Assembly (NCBI GenBank): GCA_946482635.1
Contig: CAMLSG010000014.1
Coordinates: forward strand, 1-42,643
Length of the DNA stretch: 42,643 bases
Reading direction: 5' to 3'
DNA from: an uncultured Duganella sp.
GTDB lineage: Bacteria; Pseudomonadota; Gammaproteobacteria; Burkholderiales; Burkholderiaceae
Shown: piece by piece, positions 10,056 through 17,732 of the stretch
Layout of the letters: each line of letters starts with the position of its first letter
Position numbering within the stretch: position 1 is the first letter of the stretch
Notes under the pieces: model-generated
The model's database searches: none
What the model was told of the DNA's origin: nothing
The model's input: the letters and a program-made list of their open reading frames with translations, nothing else
Position numbers and translations under genes: made by a program

Positions 10056-11318
10056 ATGGAACAGCAGAGCCAATCCTGGCTGGACAAGCTCGGTCCCGGC
10101 CTGATCTCGGGGGCCGCCGACGATGATCCCAGCGGCATCGCCACCTATTCCCAGGCCGGGGCGCAGTTCGGCCTCGGCATGCTGTGGCTCGGGCTGTTTA
10201 CGTATCCGCTCATGGTCGGCATCCAGGAAACCAGCGCCCGCATCGGCCGCACCAGCGGGCGCGGCCTGGCGTCCAATATGCGGCGCTGCTTCCCGGCCTG
10301 GCTGCTGTACGCCATGGTCAGCCTGCTGCTGCTGGCCAATACCATCAATATCGCTGCCGACCTGGCCGCCATGGGCGATGCGCTGCACCTGGTGGCGGGC
10401 GGCAAGACGCAATGGCATGCGCTGGCGTTCGGCCTGCTGTCGGTGCTGCTGCAGGTCTTCATCCCCTATCAGCGCTATGCGCGCCTGCTGAAGTGGCTGA
10501 CGCTGGCGCTGCTGGCTTATGCCGCCACGGTGATGGTGATCGACGTGCCTTGGGGCCAAGTGGCCAGGCGCACCTTCTCGCCGCATCTCGAATGGAACAA
10601 GGAGTACCTGACCACCATGGTGGCGGTATTCGGCACCACCATCAGCCCCTACCTGTTTTTCTGGCAGGCAGCGCAGGAAGTGGAAGAACTGCAGGCCGAT
10701 CCGGATGCCGAGCCGCTCAAGCACGCGCCGCGCCAGGTACGCCCGCAACTGCGGCGCATCAAGCTCGACACCGCGATCGGCATGGGCTTTTCGAACCTGG
10801 TGGCGTGGTCGATCATGCTGACCACCGCGGTCACGCTGCATGCGCACGGCATTTTCCATGTCGGCTCGTCGGCCCAGGCTGCTGCGGCACTGCGGCCGAT
10901 TGCGGGCGAGCTGGCGTTCGCCCTGTTCGGACTGGGCATCATCGGCACCGGCCTGCTGGCCATTCCCGTGCTGGCCGGTTCGGCCGCCTACGCCATGGCC
11001 GGCGCCTTCAACTGGCGCAGCAGCCTGGAGCTGGAACCGCTGGCCGCGCGCAAGTTCTACGCCATCATCGCCGCGGCCACGCTGGCCGGGGTCGGCATCG
11101 GCTTCCTGCCGCTCGACCCGATGCGGGCGCTGTTCTGGAGCGCCGTCATCAACGGCGTGGTGGCGGTGCCGGTGATGGTGGTCACCATGCTGCTGTCGAC
11201 CCGTCGCGGGGTGATGGGCGAGGTGGTCCTGTCTCGCCGGCTGCGCATCCTGGGCTGGTCCTGCACACTGGTGATGGCCCTGGCAGTTTTGGCCATGTTC
11301 GCCAGCATGGTAAGCTAG
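10056..11318 (+). CDS. NRAMP-family metal ion transporter with altered binding motifs
   Basis: The product is 420 aa with about 11 hydrophobic segments, fitting SLC11/NRAMP proteins of the inner membrane. The first helix carries DPSG (residues 24-27) where classic Mn/Fe transporters have DPGN. The sixth-helix region reads FGTTISPYLFFWQ (TTISP at about 194-198) in place of the usual MPH motif. Loss of the methionine and asparagine ligands points away from Mn/Fe and toward the NRAMP-related group, some of which move Mg. That specificity is inference from motif change. The ATG at 10056 is preferred; a GTG 15 codons earlier would overlap the previous gene. It is probably co-transcribed with the genes before and after it. 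Confidence 0.85.
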   Translation: MEQQSQSWLDKLGPGLISGAADDDPSGIATYSQAGAQFGLGMLWLGLFTYPLMVGIQETSARIGRTSGRGLASNMRRCFPAWLLYAMVSLLLLANTINIAADLAAMGDALHLVAGGKTQWHALAFGLLSVLLQVFIPYQRYARLLKWLTLALLAYAATVMVIDVPWGQVARRTFSPHLEWNKEYLTTMVAVFGTTISPYLFFWQAAQEVEELQADPDAEPLKHAPRQVRPQLRRIKLDTAIGMGFSNLVAWSIMLTTAVTLHAHGIFHVGSSAQAAAALRPIAGELAFALFGLGIIGTGLLAIPVLAGSAAYAMAGAFNWRSSLELEPLAARKFYAIIAAATLAGVGIGFLPLDPMRALFWSAVINGVVAVPVMVVTMLLSTRRGVMGEVVLSRRLRILGWSCTLVMALAVLAMFASMVS

Positions 11319-11323
11319 CGCAC

Positions 11324-11656
11324 ATGGACAAACGACACTTCCTGCTGGCCCTTGCGGCAGCAATCACCCTCCCCGCCCTGCCGGCGCTGGCCGCCGAGCC
11401 GCGCCCATTCCCGCCCAACGCCAAACGCGGCAAGATGGCCTTCGGTTATGCGCCCGACATCGCAGTCGACGGCAAGCCGCGCCAGCTCTCGCCGGCCGCG
11501 CGCATCTTCAGCGATGAAAACCTGACCGTTGTACCGAGCGCGCTGGCCGATGCAACCTTCATCGTCAACTACACGGAAGACCTGAACGGCAATATCAACC
11601 TGGTCTGGATCCTGACGCCGGAAGAAGCGCGCCTGCCGGCAGCCAACAAGCGCTGA
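11324..11656 (+). CDS. Small secreted protein of unknown function
   Basis: The product is 110 aa with a clear signal peptide (MDKRHFLLALAAAITLPALPALA). The mature part, about 87 aa, contains KRGKMAFGYAPDIAVDGKP and ends in a stretch that looks like a beta-rich fold (ATFIVNYTEDLNGNINLVW). I do not recognise a family. It starts 5 bp after the transporter stop and ends 3 bp before the next gene, so it belongs to that operon. Basic and hydrophobic residues are mixed; no cysteines or lipobox are seen. Confidence 0.75.
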   Translation: MDKRHFLLALAAAITLPALPALAAEPRPFPPNAKRGKMAFGYAPDIAVDGKPRQLSPAARIFSDENLTVVPSALADATFIVNYTEDLNGNINLVWILTPEEARLPAANKR

Positions 11657-11659
11657 CCC

Positions 11660-12436
11660 ATGCTGCGGCGCCGCCTCGCCTTCGCCCTGCTGCTCGCGGC
11701 TGCGGCGCCGGCCGGCGCCGATACCCTCGTCAAAGCCTACAACAGCTACCGCGGGCCGCCTTATATCGACGGCAACAGCGGCCTGGCGCCCGAACTGGTG
11801 CGCTATGTGAACCGCAAGCTGCAAGGACGCTATACGCTGCAGCTGGTGTCGCTGCAGCGCCGCCAGCTCAACCAATTGATGGAGGCGCCTGGCGGCTTCG
11901 ATGGCGTGGCACTGTTCCTGTCGCCGGCCTTCATCGGCGACATGCCGCGCAAGCGCTTCCACTGGAGTCCCGCCTTCCTGGACGACAGCAATGCCCTGGT
12001 CTCGCGCATCGACAATCCGGTGCGCTACGATGGTCCCGCCTCGCTGGTGGGCTTGCGCTTTGCCGGCATTTTCGGCAACCGCTATCCCGGCATCGATGAA
12101 TATGTCGGCAAGAGCCTGTCGCGCAGCAATGCGCCCGATGCGATGAGCAACCTGCGCAAGCTGGTGGCGGGCCAGGCCGATTTCACGGTGATGCCGCTCA
12201 GTGCATTTCGCTACCTGCGGCGCCAGATCGATAAGGAAAAGCTGCCCGTGGGTCAGCTGCATGTGGCCGACAAGCCCTTCAACCAGTTTGGCCGCCATTT
12301 CGTGCTGAGGCGCGACGCCGGAGAGCTGGCAGCGGAACTGGACAAGATTGCGGCGGCCATGCCTTGCGATCGCGAATGGCGCCGCATCGCGTTGCGCTAC
12401 CAGTTTACCGTCGCCGCCGTCGCCGCTTGCCGCTGA
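11660..12436 (+). CDS. Periplasmic solute-binding (SBP family 3-like) protein
   Basis: The product is 258 aa with a signal peptide (LAFALLLAAAAPAGA). The body resembles amino-acid-type extracellular solute-binding proteins without an attached transporter: an early aromatic segment (YNSYRGPPYIDGNSGLAPELV), a middle hinge region and a late segment FTVMPLSAFRYLR. Many such orphans in this group act as sensors or have unknown ligands; no ABC permease genes are nearby. It begins 3 bp after the previous stop, so translation is probably coupled. Its 3' end overlaps the next, antisense gene by 32 bp. Confidence 0.75.
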   Translation: MLRRRLAFALLLAAAAPAGADTLVKAYNSYRGPPYIDGNSGLAPELVRYVNRKLQGRYTLQLVSLQRRQLNQLMEAPGGFDGVALFLSPAFIGDMPRKRFHWSPAFLDDSNALVSRIDNPVRYDGPASLVGLRFAGIFGNRYPGIDEYVGKSLSRSNAPDAMSNLRKLVAGQADFTVMPLSAFRYLRRQIDKEKLPVGQLHVADKPFNQFGRHFVLRRDAGELAAELDKIAAAMPCDREWRRIALRYQFTVAAVAACR

Positions 12437-12836
12437 AACGGAGCGCGGCGCGGAACGCCGTCAGCACCACCAGGCTGATGCCGCACAAGGCCTGGGCGGC
12501 GGGTTTGGCCGAGGAATCATCGGCCGTCTCGTACTTGCTGCCCGACAGGACGTTATTGGCCAGGGCCGGATCAACGTCGAGCATCAAGCTGCCCAGGCTG
12601 GCCCGCGCGCTGCCCGCATTGCCCGGCGGACTGAAAGGAAATTCCTGCAAGTCGGCCAGCCGGTCCTGGAACACGGGCGCGCCAGCATCGCTGGCGTCGA
12701 TCTCGAACGGGTCGGGACCGTCAACGGGGCTGGCGTTGCCTGCGCCCATGGCCTCGGCGTTCGACAGCAGCGCAGCAGATGCCGCCTCGCTCACGAACAG
12801 CAGCAAGGCGCAAGCACCCAACCCCAGCTTCCCCAT
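12405..12836 (-). CDS. Small exported protein with a C-terminal membrane segment and poly-Arg tail
   Basis: The product is 143 aa. It has a signal peptide (LGLGACALLLFVSEAASA), an acidic, low-complexity middle, one hydrophobic helix (AALCGISLVVLTAFRAAL) and the end SGKRRRRRR. This helix-plus-arginines tail resembles protein-sorting signals such as PEP-CTERM, but no PEP motif precedes the helix. No family is recognised. It overlaps the upstream gene's 3' end tail to tail by 32 bp. The coding call rests on the signal peptide and the tail rather than on homology. Confidence 0.55.
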   Translation of the reverse strand: MGKLGLGACALLLFVSEAASAALLSNAEAMGAGNASPVDGPDPFEIDASDAGAPVFQDRLADLQEFPFSPPGNAGSARASLGSLMLDVDPALANNVLSGSKYETADDSSAKPAAQALCGISLVVLTAFRAALRFSGKRRRRRR

Positions 12837-12951
12837 TTATTTCCTTTGGTTAATTTTACTTAGCCGGAGGATAAGCAATAATCGCACCAAGCAATTTAAG
12901 TTGCTGATTCTAAATGTGGTGATTTTTCAGCTGTAAAGAAATCCGACACTT

Positions 12952-13836
12952 TTACGACCGGATCAGGCTGTCGATAAAGGCTTGCACCGCGCTCGTATAG
13001 GCCGGGTCCGAGCCAAGTTGAAGATTGATCTCGCGATGGCTCCTGGCCTGCTCCAGCACTTCAGCGCGGCTGCCGCCGGCACGCAGGCGCTGCGCGAAAG
13101 CTTGTGCCTGGCGGCAGGCGCTGTCGCGCTGGCTGGAGCACACCAGCAGCATTGGCTGCGCGCCCGGCTGCAGCACATGGGCCGGTGAGACCTTGCGCCA
13201 GAATGCGGGGTCGCTGCCGAACGCTTCGTCGTACAGGCGCGCGTGGCGGTGCTCCATGATGTCCGGCACGTCCAGTGCCCCGCTGTCGAGGGCGACGGTG
13301 CCGAGCCAGCGGCTGCCGGCCGCCAGCGACGGCTGGGCCGACAGCAATGCCACCAGGTGCGCCCCGGCCGAATGCCCCATCAGGATGAAGCGCTGCGCGT
13401 CGCCGCCCCAACTGGCGGCCTTGCCCTGGGCGGCAGCCAGCGCCAGCGCCACGTCCCGGGCCTGCGCCAGCGGGTCGGCATCGGGCAGCATGCGGTAATT
13501 GATCGAGATCAGCAGGTAGCCTCGCCCGGTGAAATAGGGCGCCTTGTTTTCCACCACGGCTGTTTCAGCCTTGCCGCCGGTGCGCCAGCCGCCGCCGTGC
13601 ACCATGAAGATGACGGGCGCATTGGACGTGGTTTGGGCCGGCAGGTAAACGTCGAAGCGCTGGCGGGGATCGCTGCCGTAAGGGATGTCGCGCAGGGCTT
13701 TGCCGGGGACGGCGGCAGGCTCGCTGCGGGCCGCCTGCCGCTCCAGCAGCCGGTCGCGCAGTGGACCGGCATCGGCGCAAAAGGTGGCGGCGCCCAGCAC
13801 GATGGCCAGGACGCAAGAAGGAATTCGGTGCCGCAT
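12952..13836 (-). CDS. Secreted alpha/beta-hydrolase (esterase/lipase, BD-FAE-like)
   Basis: The product is 294 aa. The ATG at 13836 is preceded by an excellent ribosome site (AAAGGAGG, 4 nt before the ATG), which decides it against an upstream in-frame start. The signal peptide (SCVLAIVLGAATFCADA) is followed by an esterase fold: oxyanion motif HGGGW, nucleophile elbow GHSAG, and a late histidine in RSHREI. This is the hormone-sensitive-lipase/feruloyl-esterase-like arrangement; the natural ester is unknown. It lies 34 bp downstream of lpxO on the same strand and may be transcribed with it. Confidence 0.88.
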   Translation of the reverse strand: MRHRIPSCVLAIVLGAATFCADAGPLRDRLLERQAARSEPAAVPGKALRDIPYGSDPRQRFDVYLPAQTTSNAPVIFMVHGGGWRTGGKAETAVVENKAPYFTGRGYLLISINYRMLPDADPLAQARDVALALAAAQGKAASWGGDAQRFILMGHSAGAHLVALLSAQPSLAAGSRWLGTVALDSGALDVPDIMEHRHARLYDEAFGSDPAFWRKVSPAHVLQPGAQPMLLVCSSQRDSACRQAQAFAQRLRAGGSRAEVLEQARSHREINLQLGSDPAYTSAVQAFIDSLIRS

Positions 13837-13870
13837 GCTGCCTCCTTTAAGCGAGGCAGCGCGGGCTGCC

Positions 13871-14770
13871 TCAGATGTAATAGATTGCTGCTGCGACGCC
13901 GATGATAAGGCCAAACTTGGTGATTTTGTAGACAGTCTTGTTCCAGGCCTTGAAGGCGCGGCGGTATTTGCCGGCGTAGAAGGACACGCGGAACAGCTTC
14001 GACACCAGGCCGACCTGGTCGCCCTGCTCGTTGGGCGAAGCGGCGGCGGTCATCATGGTGCGGCCGAGGAAGCGGTTGATCGCCTGCGCCCAGCGATAGC
14101 GCATCGGGCGCTCCACGTCGCAGAACAGGATGATGCGGTCGCTCTCGGAACCGTTGATGGCCCAGTGGATATAGGTTTCGTCGAAGATCACGCCCTGGCC
14201 GTCGCGCCAGCTATGGCGCTCGCCATCGACGTCGATGAAGCAGCGGTCGTCGTTCGGCGTGGCCAGGCCCAGGTGGTAGCGCAGCGAACCGGCAAACGGA
14301 TCGCGGTGCGGATTGAGCTTGCCGCCCGGCGGCAGCTCGGCAAACATGGCGGCTTTCACCGACGGGATCGCGGCCAGCAGTGCATAGGTTTGCGGGCACA
14401 GTTCCTGGGCCGAAGGGTGGCTAGCGTTGTACCACTTCAGGTAAAAGCGCTTCCAGCCATTCTTGAAGAAGGAATTGAAGCCGGCGTCGTCGTTTTTTTC
14501 CGAGGCCTTGATCTTCTGCAGGCGCAGCAGGTTTTCCGCTTCGGCGCGGATCACTTGCCAGTTGTCTTCCAGCGGCTTGAGTTCCTTGAAGGTGTCAACC
14601 GGCAGGTAAGGCGTGGACGGCACGCGCGAGAACCAGTGCATGAAGATATTGATCGGGGCCATGAACGACGAGTGGTCGAACAGTTGGCGGCCGATCGGGA
14701 GGCGTACCTTGCCACGGAAGTGGATATGCAGGACGGACAGGATGTAAAAGCCGACAACAGCCCATTTCAT
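13871..14770 (-). CDS. lpxO: Lipid A hydroxylase LpxO (Fe(II)/2-oxoglutarate dioxygenase)
   Basis: The product is 299 aa. The family hydroxylates the secondary acyl chain of lipid A at the cytoplasmic face of the inner membrane, using Fe(II), O2 and 2-oxoglutarate. Hydrophobic segments at both ends suit a membrane-bound enzyme. The metal site is visible as HRDPF (His155, Asp157) and His202 in YIHWAINGSE; Arg212 is a good candidate for 2-oxoglutarate binding. The sequence looks like the aspartyl/asparaginyl beta-hydroxylase fold and its length matches LpxO. No frame damage is seen. A generic dioxygenase of the same fold is the alternative. Confidence 0.88.
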   Translation of the reverse strand: MKWAVVGFYILSVLHIHFRGKVRLPIGRQLFDHSSFMAPINIFMHWFSRVPSTPYLPVDTFKELKPLEDNWQVIRAEAENLLRLQKIKASEKNDDAGFNSFFKNGWKRFYLKWYNASHPSAQELCPQTYALLAAIPSVKAAMFAELPPGGKLNPHRDPFAGSLRYHLGLATPNDDRCFIDVDGERHSWRDGQGVIFDETYIHWAINGSESDRIILFCDVERPMRYRWAQAINRFLGRTMMTAAASPNEQGDQVGLVSKLFRVSFYAGKYRRAFKAWNKTVYKITKFGLIIGVAAAIYYI

Positions 14771-14870
14771 TGCGAAACCTCGGAAAGATCCAAACCTGCG
14801 ATTCTACCGCAGTCTGCAAAGTGAGTATTTGTGAATATCGCAACAATGTAAGCATGCTATCGTGGCGCGC

Positions 14871-15707
14871 ATGACTTGTATTATTTGCTACGCCCCGTTG
14901 AAGACCGGCCTGTCAGGCTGGCACCGTACCTGCCCCGGCTGCGCCTATGAAGGCACAGCCCATGCATCCACACACGCTGTTGCCGAAGATGGCCTGCCCG
15001 AAGCGTCCCAGAATGCGCTGCGGCAGGAGAACTGCCGTACGATCGTCGCCCTCACCCGCCAGTTCGCCGCGCCGCGCGCCAACACCCTGCTTGACGTGGG
15101 CAGCGCCCAGGGCTGGTTCCTGGAGGCGGCATCGCGCGCCTTCGACGTGCTGGGCGTCGAGCCGGATGAAGTCCTTGCGAAGCAGGCGGCTGCGCGCGGG
15201 CTGCCGGTGCGCATCGGCTACTTCCCCCAGGCGCTGGCCGATGGCGAACAGTTCGACATCATCGTGCTCAATGAGATCATCGAACACATACCCGACATCC
15301 GCGCCGCCCTGCGCGACTGCCACCAGCGCCTGGCCCCCGACGGCACCCTGGTACTCAACCTGCCAAGCAGCCACGGTCTGTGCTACCGCATGGCCAAGCT
15401 GTTCGCCCGCCTGGGGCTGCGCGGGGCATTCAACCGCTTGTGGCAGCAGGGCATGCCTTCGCCGCATGTGCATTACTTCAATCCGGCCAACCTCACCAGG
15501 CTGGTCGAGCGCGAAGGCTTCACGCTGCGCCACAGCACGGAACTGGCGGTGGTGAAAAAAGAAGGCATGTGGCGCTGGATGACCGTGTTTGGCCAGGTCC
15601 ATCCGTTCAAGGCGCCACTGCGCTACCTGGGCATGCGCTGGGTGCTGCTGCCGCTGATGCGGCTATTCCCGAGCGATATCATGGTCTGCATCTACCGCAA
15701 GCGCTAG
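14871..15707 (+). CDS. Class I SAM-dependent methyltransferase with N-terminal zinc ribbon
   Basis: The product is 278 aa. Residues 1-30 hold a cysteine pair motif (CIIC, then CPGC), a likely zinc ribbon. The methyltransferase domain follows: SAM-binding LLDVGSAQGWFLEAA, acidic motif II GVEPDE, and EIIEHIPD in place of the usual post-II motif. A C-terminal half with HVHYFNPANLTRLVEREGF is common in polysaccharide- and lipid-associated methyltransferases. The acceptor is unknown. The ATG at 14871 is chosen over a GTG three codons upstream. It is divergent from lpxO, and its stop is 3 bp from the stop of the convergent hydrolase. Confidence 0.85.
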   Translation: MTCIICYAPLKTGLSGWHRTCPGCAYEGTAHASTHAVAEDGLPEASQNALRQENCRTIVALTRQFAAPRANTLLDVGSAQGWFLEAASRAFDVLGVEPDEVLAKQAAARGLPVRIGYFPQALADGEQFDIIVLNEIIEHIPDIRAALRDCHQRLAPDGTLVLNLPSSHGLCYRMAKLFARLGLRGAFNRLWQQGMPSPHVHYFNPANLTRLVEREGFTLRHSTELAVVKKEGMWRWMTVFGQVHPFKAPLRYLGMRWVLLPLMRLFPSDIMVCIYRKR

Positions 15708-15710
15708 GCC

Positions 15711-16697
15711 TCAGGCGCTGCGCCACAAGGCCAGGGCCTCCTGCGCCACCAGGTCCGGGCGCTCCTCGGGCCAGAACAACTTGCTGCCCTCGATGCGGCG
15801 CACGCCTTTGCTGTTGCCGAAGGCTTGTTCAAGATAGTCGGCGCCGCGCGGCAGGAAGATATCGTCCGCCATGCCCCACAACACGCGCACCGGCGCCGTG
15901 CTGGCTTTCAGCGCAGGCTTGATGCCGTGCAGGGCGTTGCGTTCCAGGGTGGTGATGTAGCCATGCAGGCGTTGCGGGTTGTCGACCAGGGGACGCAGGT
16001 AAGTTTCGAACACCTCGTCCGCCAGTGCGGCTGGGCGGGCGTAGCAGATGCCGCCCAGGCCTTCAGGCGAGCGAGCCTTGTCCTTGTCCGCCAGCCACGG
16101 GGCCAGCCATTCCTGCGCGAACTTGCCCTGCTTGGCCAGGTCGATCACCGGCAGCATGGCCGGCGGCGGGCAATCGATTTCGGTGTCGCAGTTCGCAAGC
16201 AGCAGGCTGCGCACGCGCTCCGGATGCAGCACCAGCAACAGCTGCGCTACCGCGCCGCCGCTGTCGCTGGCGACCACGTCGACTTTATCCACGCCCAGCT
16301 TGTCGAGCAATTCGGCCAGCATGGCGACCTGGCCTTCCGGATCGAGCCTTGCATCGGGCGCCGGTTCGCTGTGGCCAAGACCGAGGAAGTCCGGCGCGAT
16401 ACAGCGGCGATGGGCGGCCAGGCGCGCCACTGCGCCGCGCCACTGGAAGCTGTTCAGCGGCAGGCCATGCAGGAACAGCGCGGCCAGCGGACCGCTGCCG
16501 CGCTCCACCACCGCCACGCGCCCAACGCTGGTCGCGACCAGACGCCGCGCTGCCCGCCACGCCTTCGCATCGTGCGCCGCTTCGGTCCGCAGCACGGCAT
16601 CTTCCGGCGCCAGGCGCGGCGCCGCGCTGGCGACTCGCCCTGTGCCCGTCATCACGGCAAGGGCGGTGGCGGCTTTCAGAAAGCTTCGGCGGTTCAT
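15711..16697 (-). CDS. Tat-exported alpha/beta-hydrolase with a non-canonical catalytic site
   Basis: The product is 328 aa. The ATG at 16697 is chosen because AAGGAG sits right against the ATG at 16703 but 6 nt from this one. The N-terminus NRRSFLKAATALAVM is a typical twin-arginine signal. The fold signatures are LFLHGLPLNSFQW and DFLGLGHSEP. The nucleophile elbow reads ASDSGGA, with Ser in place of the first Gly of GxSxG. Near the C-terminus, where a catalytic His usually sits, the sequence is GSKLFWPEERPD and no His is seen. Activity is therefore uncertain. It is divergent from the XRE regulator, which probably controls it. Confidence 0.85.
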   Translation of the reverse strand: MNRRSFLKAATALAVMTGTGRVASAAPRLAPEDAVLRTEAAHDAKAWRAARRLVATSVGRVAVVERGSGPLAALFLHGLPLNSFQWRGAVARLAAHRRCIAPDFLGLGHSEPAPDARLDPEGQVAMLAELLDKLGVDKVDVVASDSGGAVAQLLLVLHPERVRSLLLANCDTEIDCPPPAMLPVIDLAKQGKFAQEWLAPWLADKDKARSPEGLGGICYARPAALADEVFETYLRPLVDNPQRLHGYITTLERNALHGIKPALKASTAPVRVLWGMADDIFLPRGADYLEQAFGNSKGVRRIEGSKLFWPEERPDLVAQEALALWRSA

Positions 16698-16760
16698 GCT
16701 CATCTCCTTCAGGACAGGTTTCGATGGAATGCATGATCGGTCCGGCCCCGGCGTGAAGCA

Positions 16761-16777
16761 ATGACCTCGGAGGTCAT
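16761..16777. promoter_or_regulatory. Candidate operator between the hydrolase and XRE regulator genes
   Basis: ATGACCT-CGG-AGGTCAT is a perfect inverted repeat with 7-bp arms, lying in the 115-bp divergent region. A -10-like TAATAT (16801-16806) follows just before the regulator start. It is a plausible site for the regulator acting on both genes; this is inference. Confidence 0.4.
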
Positions 16778-16812
16778 GGAAGTGCGGCGCAGAATCTTGC
16801 TAATATCGTCAC

Positions 16813-17628
16813 ATGAACGCAAACCCGACCCCGATCGCCCATGTCGGCGCCCTGCTGCGCGAATGGCGCTCCGCCCGCCGCCTGAGCCAGATGGACCTGG
16901 CGCTGGACGCAGGCCTCTCCACGCGCCACCTGAGCTGCATCGAAACCGGCAAGGCCCAGCCCAGCCGCGACATCCTGGCGCGCCTGGCCGACACGCTGGA
17001 AATGACCCTGCGCGACCGCAACTCGCTCCTGGTGGCAGCCGGCTACGCCCCGCGATATACAGAATCGGCGCTGGCCAATCCCGAACTGGCGCCGATGCGG
17101 CGCGCGATCGAAGCGATGCTGAAGCAGCAGGAACCCTACCCTGCCTTCCTCATGAATCGCCACTGGGATATCGTGATGGCCAACGATGCCGCCATCCGCA
17201 TGAACCGCTGGCTGCTGGGCGGCCGCGACAGCCCGCACCGCAACATGCTGCGCCATGCCTTCGACCCGCAGGACCTGCGTTCGGTACTGGTGAACTGGGA
17301 AGAAATTGCAGGCACCCTGCTGGCCCACCTGCACAAGCTGGTTGCGACCGCGCCCAGCGACGGCAAGGCGCGCGCCCTGCTGGAGGAAGTGCTGGCCTAC
17401 CCCGGCGTGCCGGAGAAATGGCGCCAGCGCGACCTGCGCGCCGTGCCGGCGCCGCTCTTGGAAACCGTATTCGAGCGCGACGGGCAGCGCGTGGCCTTCT
17501 TCTCAACCATCACCACCTTCGGCACCCCGCGTGACGTCACGCTGGAAGAACTGCACGTCGAGTCCTGTTTCCCATCCGATGAAGCGAGTGCGGCGTTTTG
17601 CCGTTCGTTGGAAAAGGCGCGAACCTGA
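16813..17628 (+). CDS. XRE-family transcriptional regulator with MmyB-like ligand-binding domain
   Basis: The product is 271 aa. Residues of about 8-65 are a helix-turn-helix domain (RRLSQMDLALDAGLSTRHLS, then IETGKAQPSR). Residues of about 100-260 form an MmyB-like ligand-binding domain with a buried pattern (PAFLMNRHWDIVMANDAA), seen in regulators that sense small hydrophobic molecules. It is divergently arranged with the Tat-exported hydrolase, a common regulator-target pair. The stop (17626-17628) overlaps the start of the GDCCVxC-gene remnant, suggesting the two were once an operon. Confidence 0.9.
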   Translation: MNANPTPIAHVGALLREWRSARRLSQMDLALDAGLSTRHLSCIETGKAQPSRDILARLADTLEMTLRDRNSLLVAAGYAPRYTESALANPELAPMRRAIEAMLKQQEPYPAFLMNRHWDIVMANDAAIRMNRWLLGGRDSPHRNMLRHAFDPQDLRSVLVNWEEIAGTLLAHLHKLVATAPSDGKARALLEEVLAYPGVPEKWRQRDLRAVPAPLLETVFERDGQRVAFFSTITTFGTPRDVTLEELHVESCFPSDEASAAFCRSLEKART

Positions 17629-17732
17629 ATAACGTCGTCCTGGAATCAGTCCTGGCTTGTCCGGTTTGCGGACATGCCTGCAAAGAAATCATGCCGGCCT
17701 ATGCATGCCAGTGGCTTTACGAGTGCGCCGCA
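17625..17732 (+). pseudogene. Truncated remnant of a GDCCVxC-domain (selenoprotein-like) gene
   Basis: The frame reads NNVVLESVLACPVC, then GHACKEIMPAYACQWLYEC, which matches the N-terminal half of the small (about 65-70 aa) GDCCVxC proteins. The expected C-terminal half (GCG-LL-P-PGDCCVFCSYG) is absent: after about base 17732 the frame runs into the tail of the lactonase gene on the other strand. The first codon of the aligned part is CTG, where an ATG overlapping the regulator stop would be expected. Both ends therefore look damaged. This marks the left boundary of the galacturonate block. Confidence 0.65.

Noticed and set aside
6924..11363. A 1479-codon open frame on the minus strand
   Set aside because: It lies antisense to the GGDEF, small Cys-rich and NRAMP genes. 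Its sequence is rich in Gln, His, Arg and Gly, as expected from the reverse frame of GC-rich genes, and has no recognisable domain.
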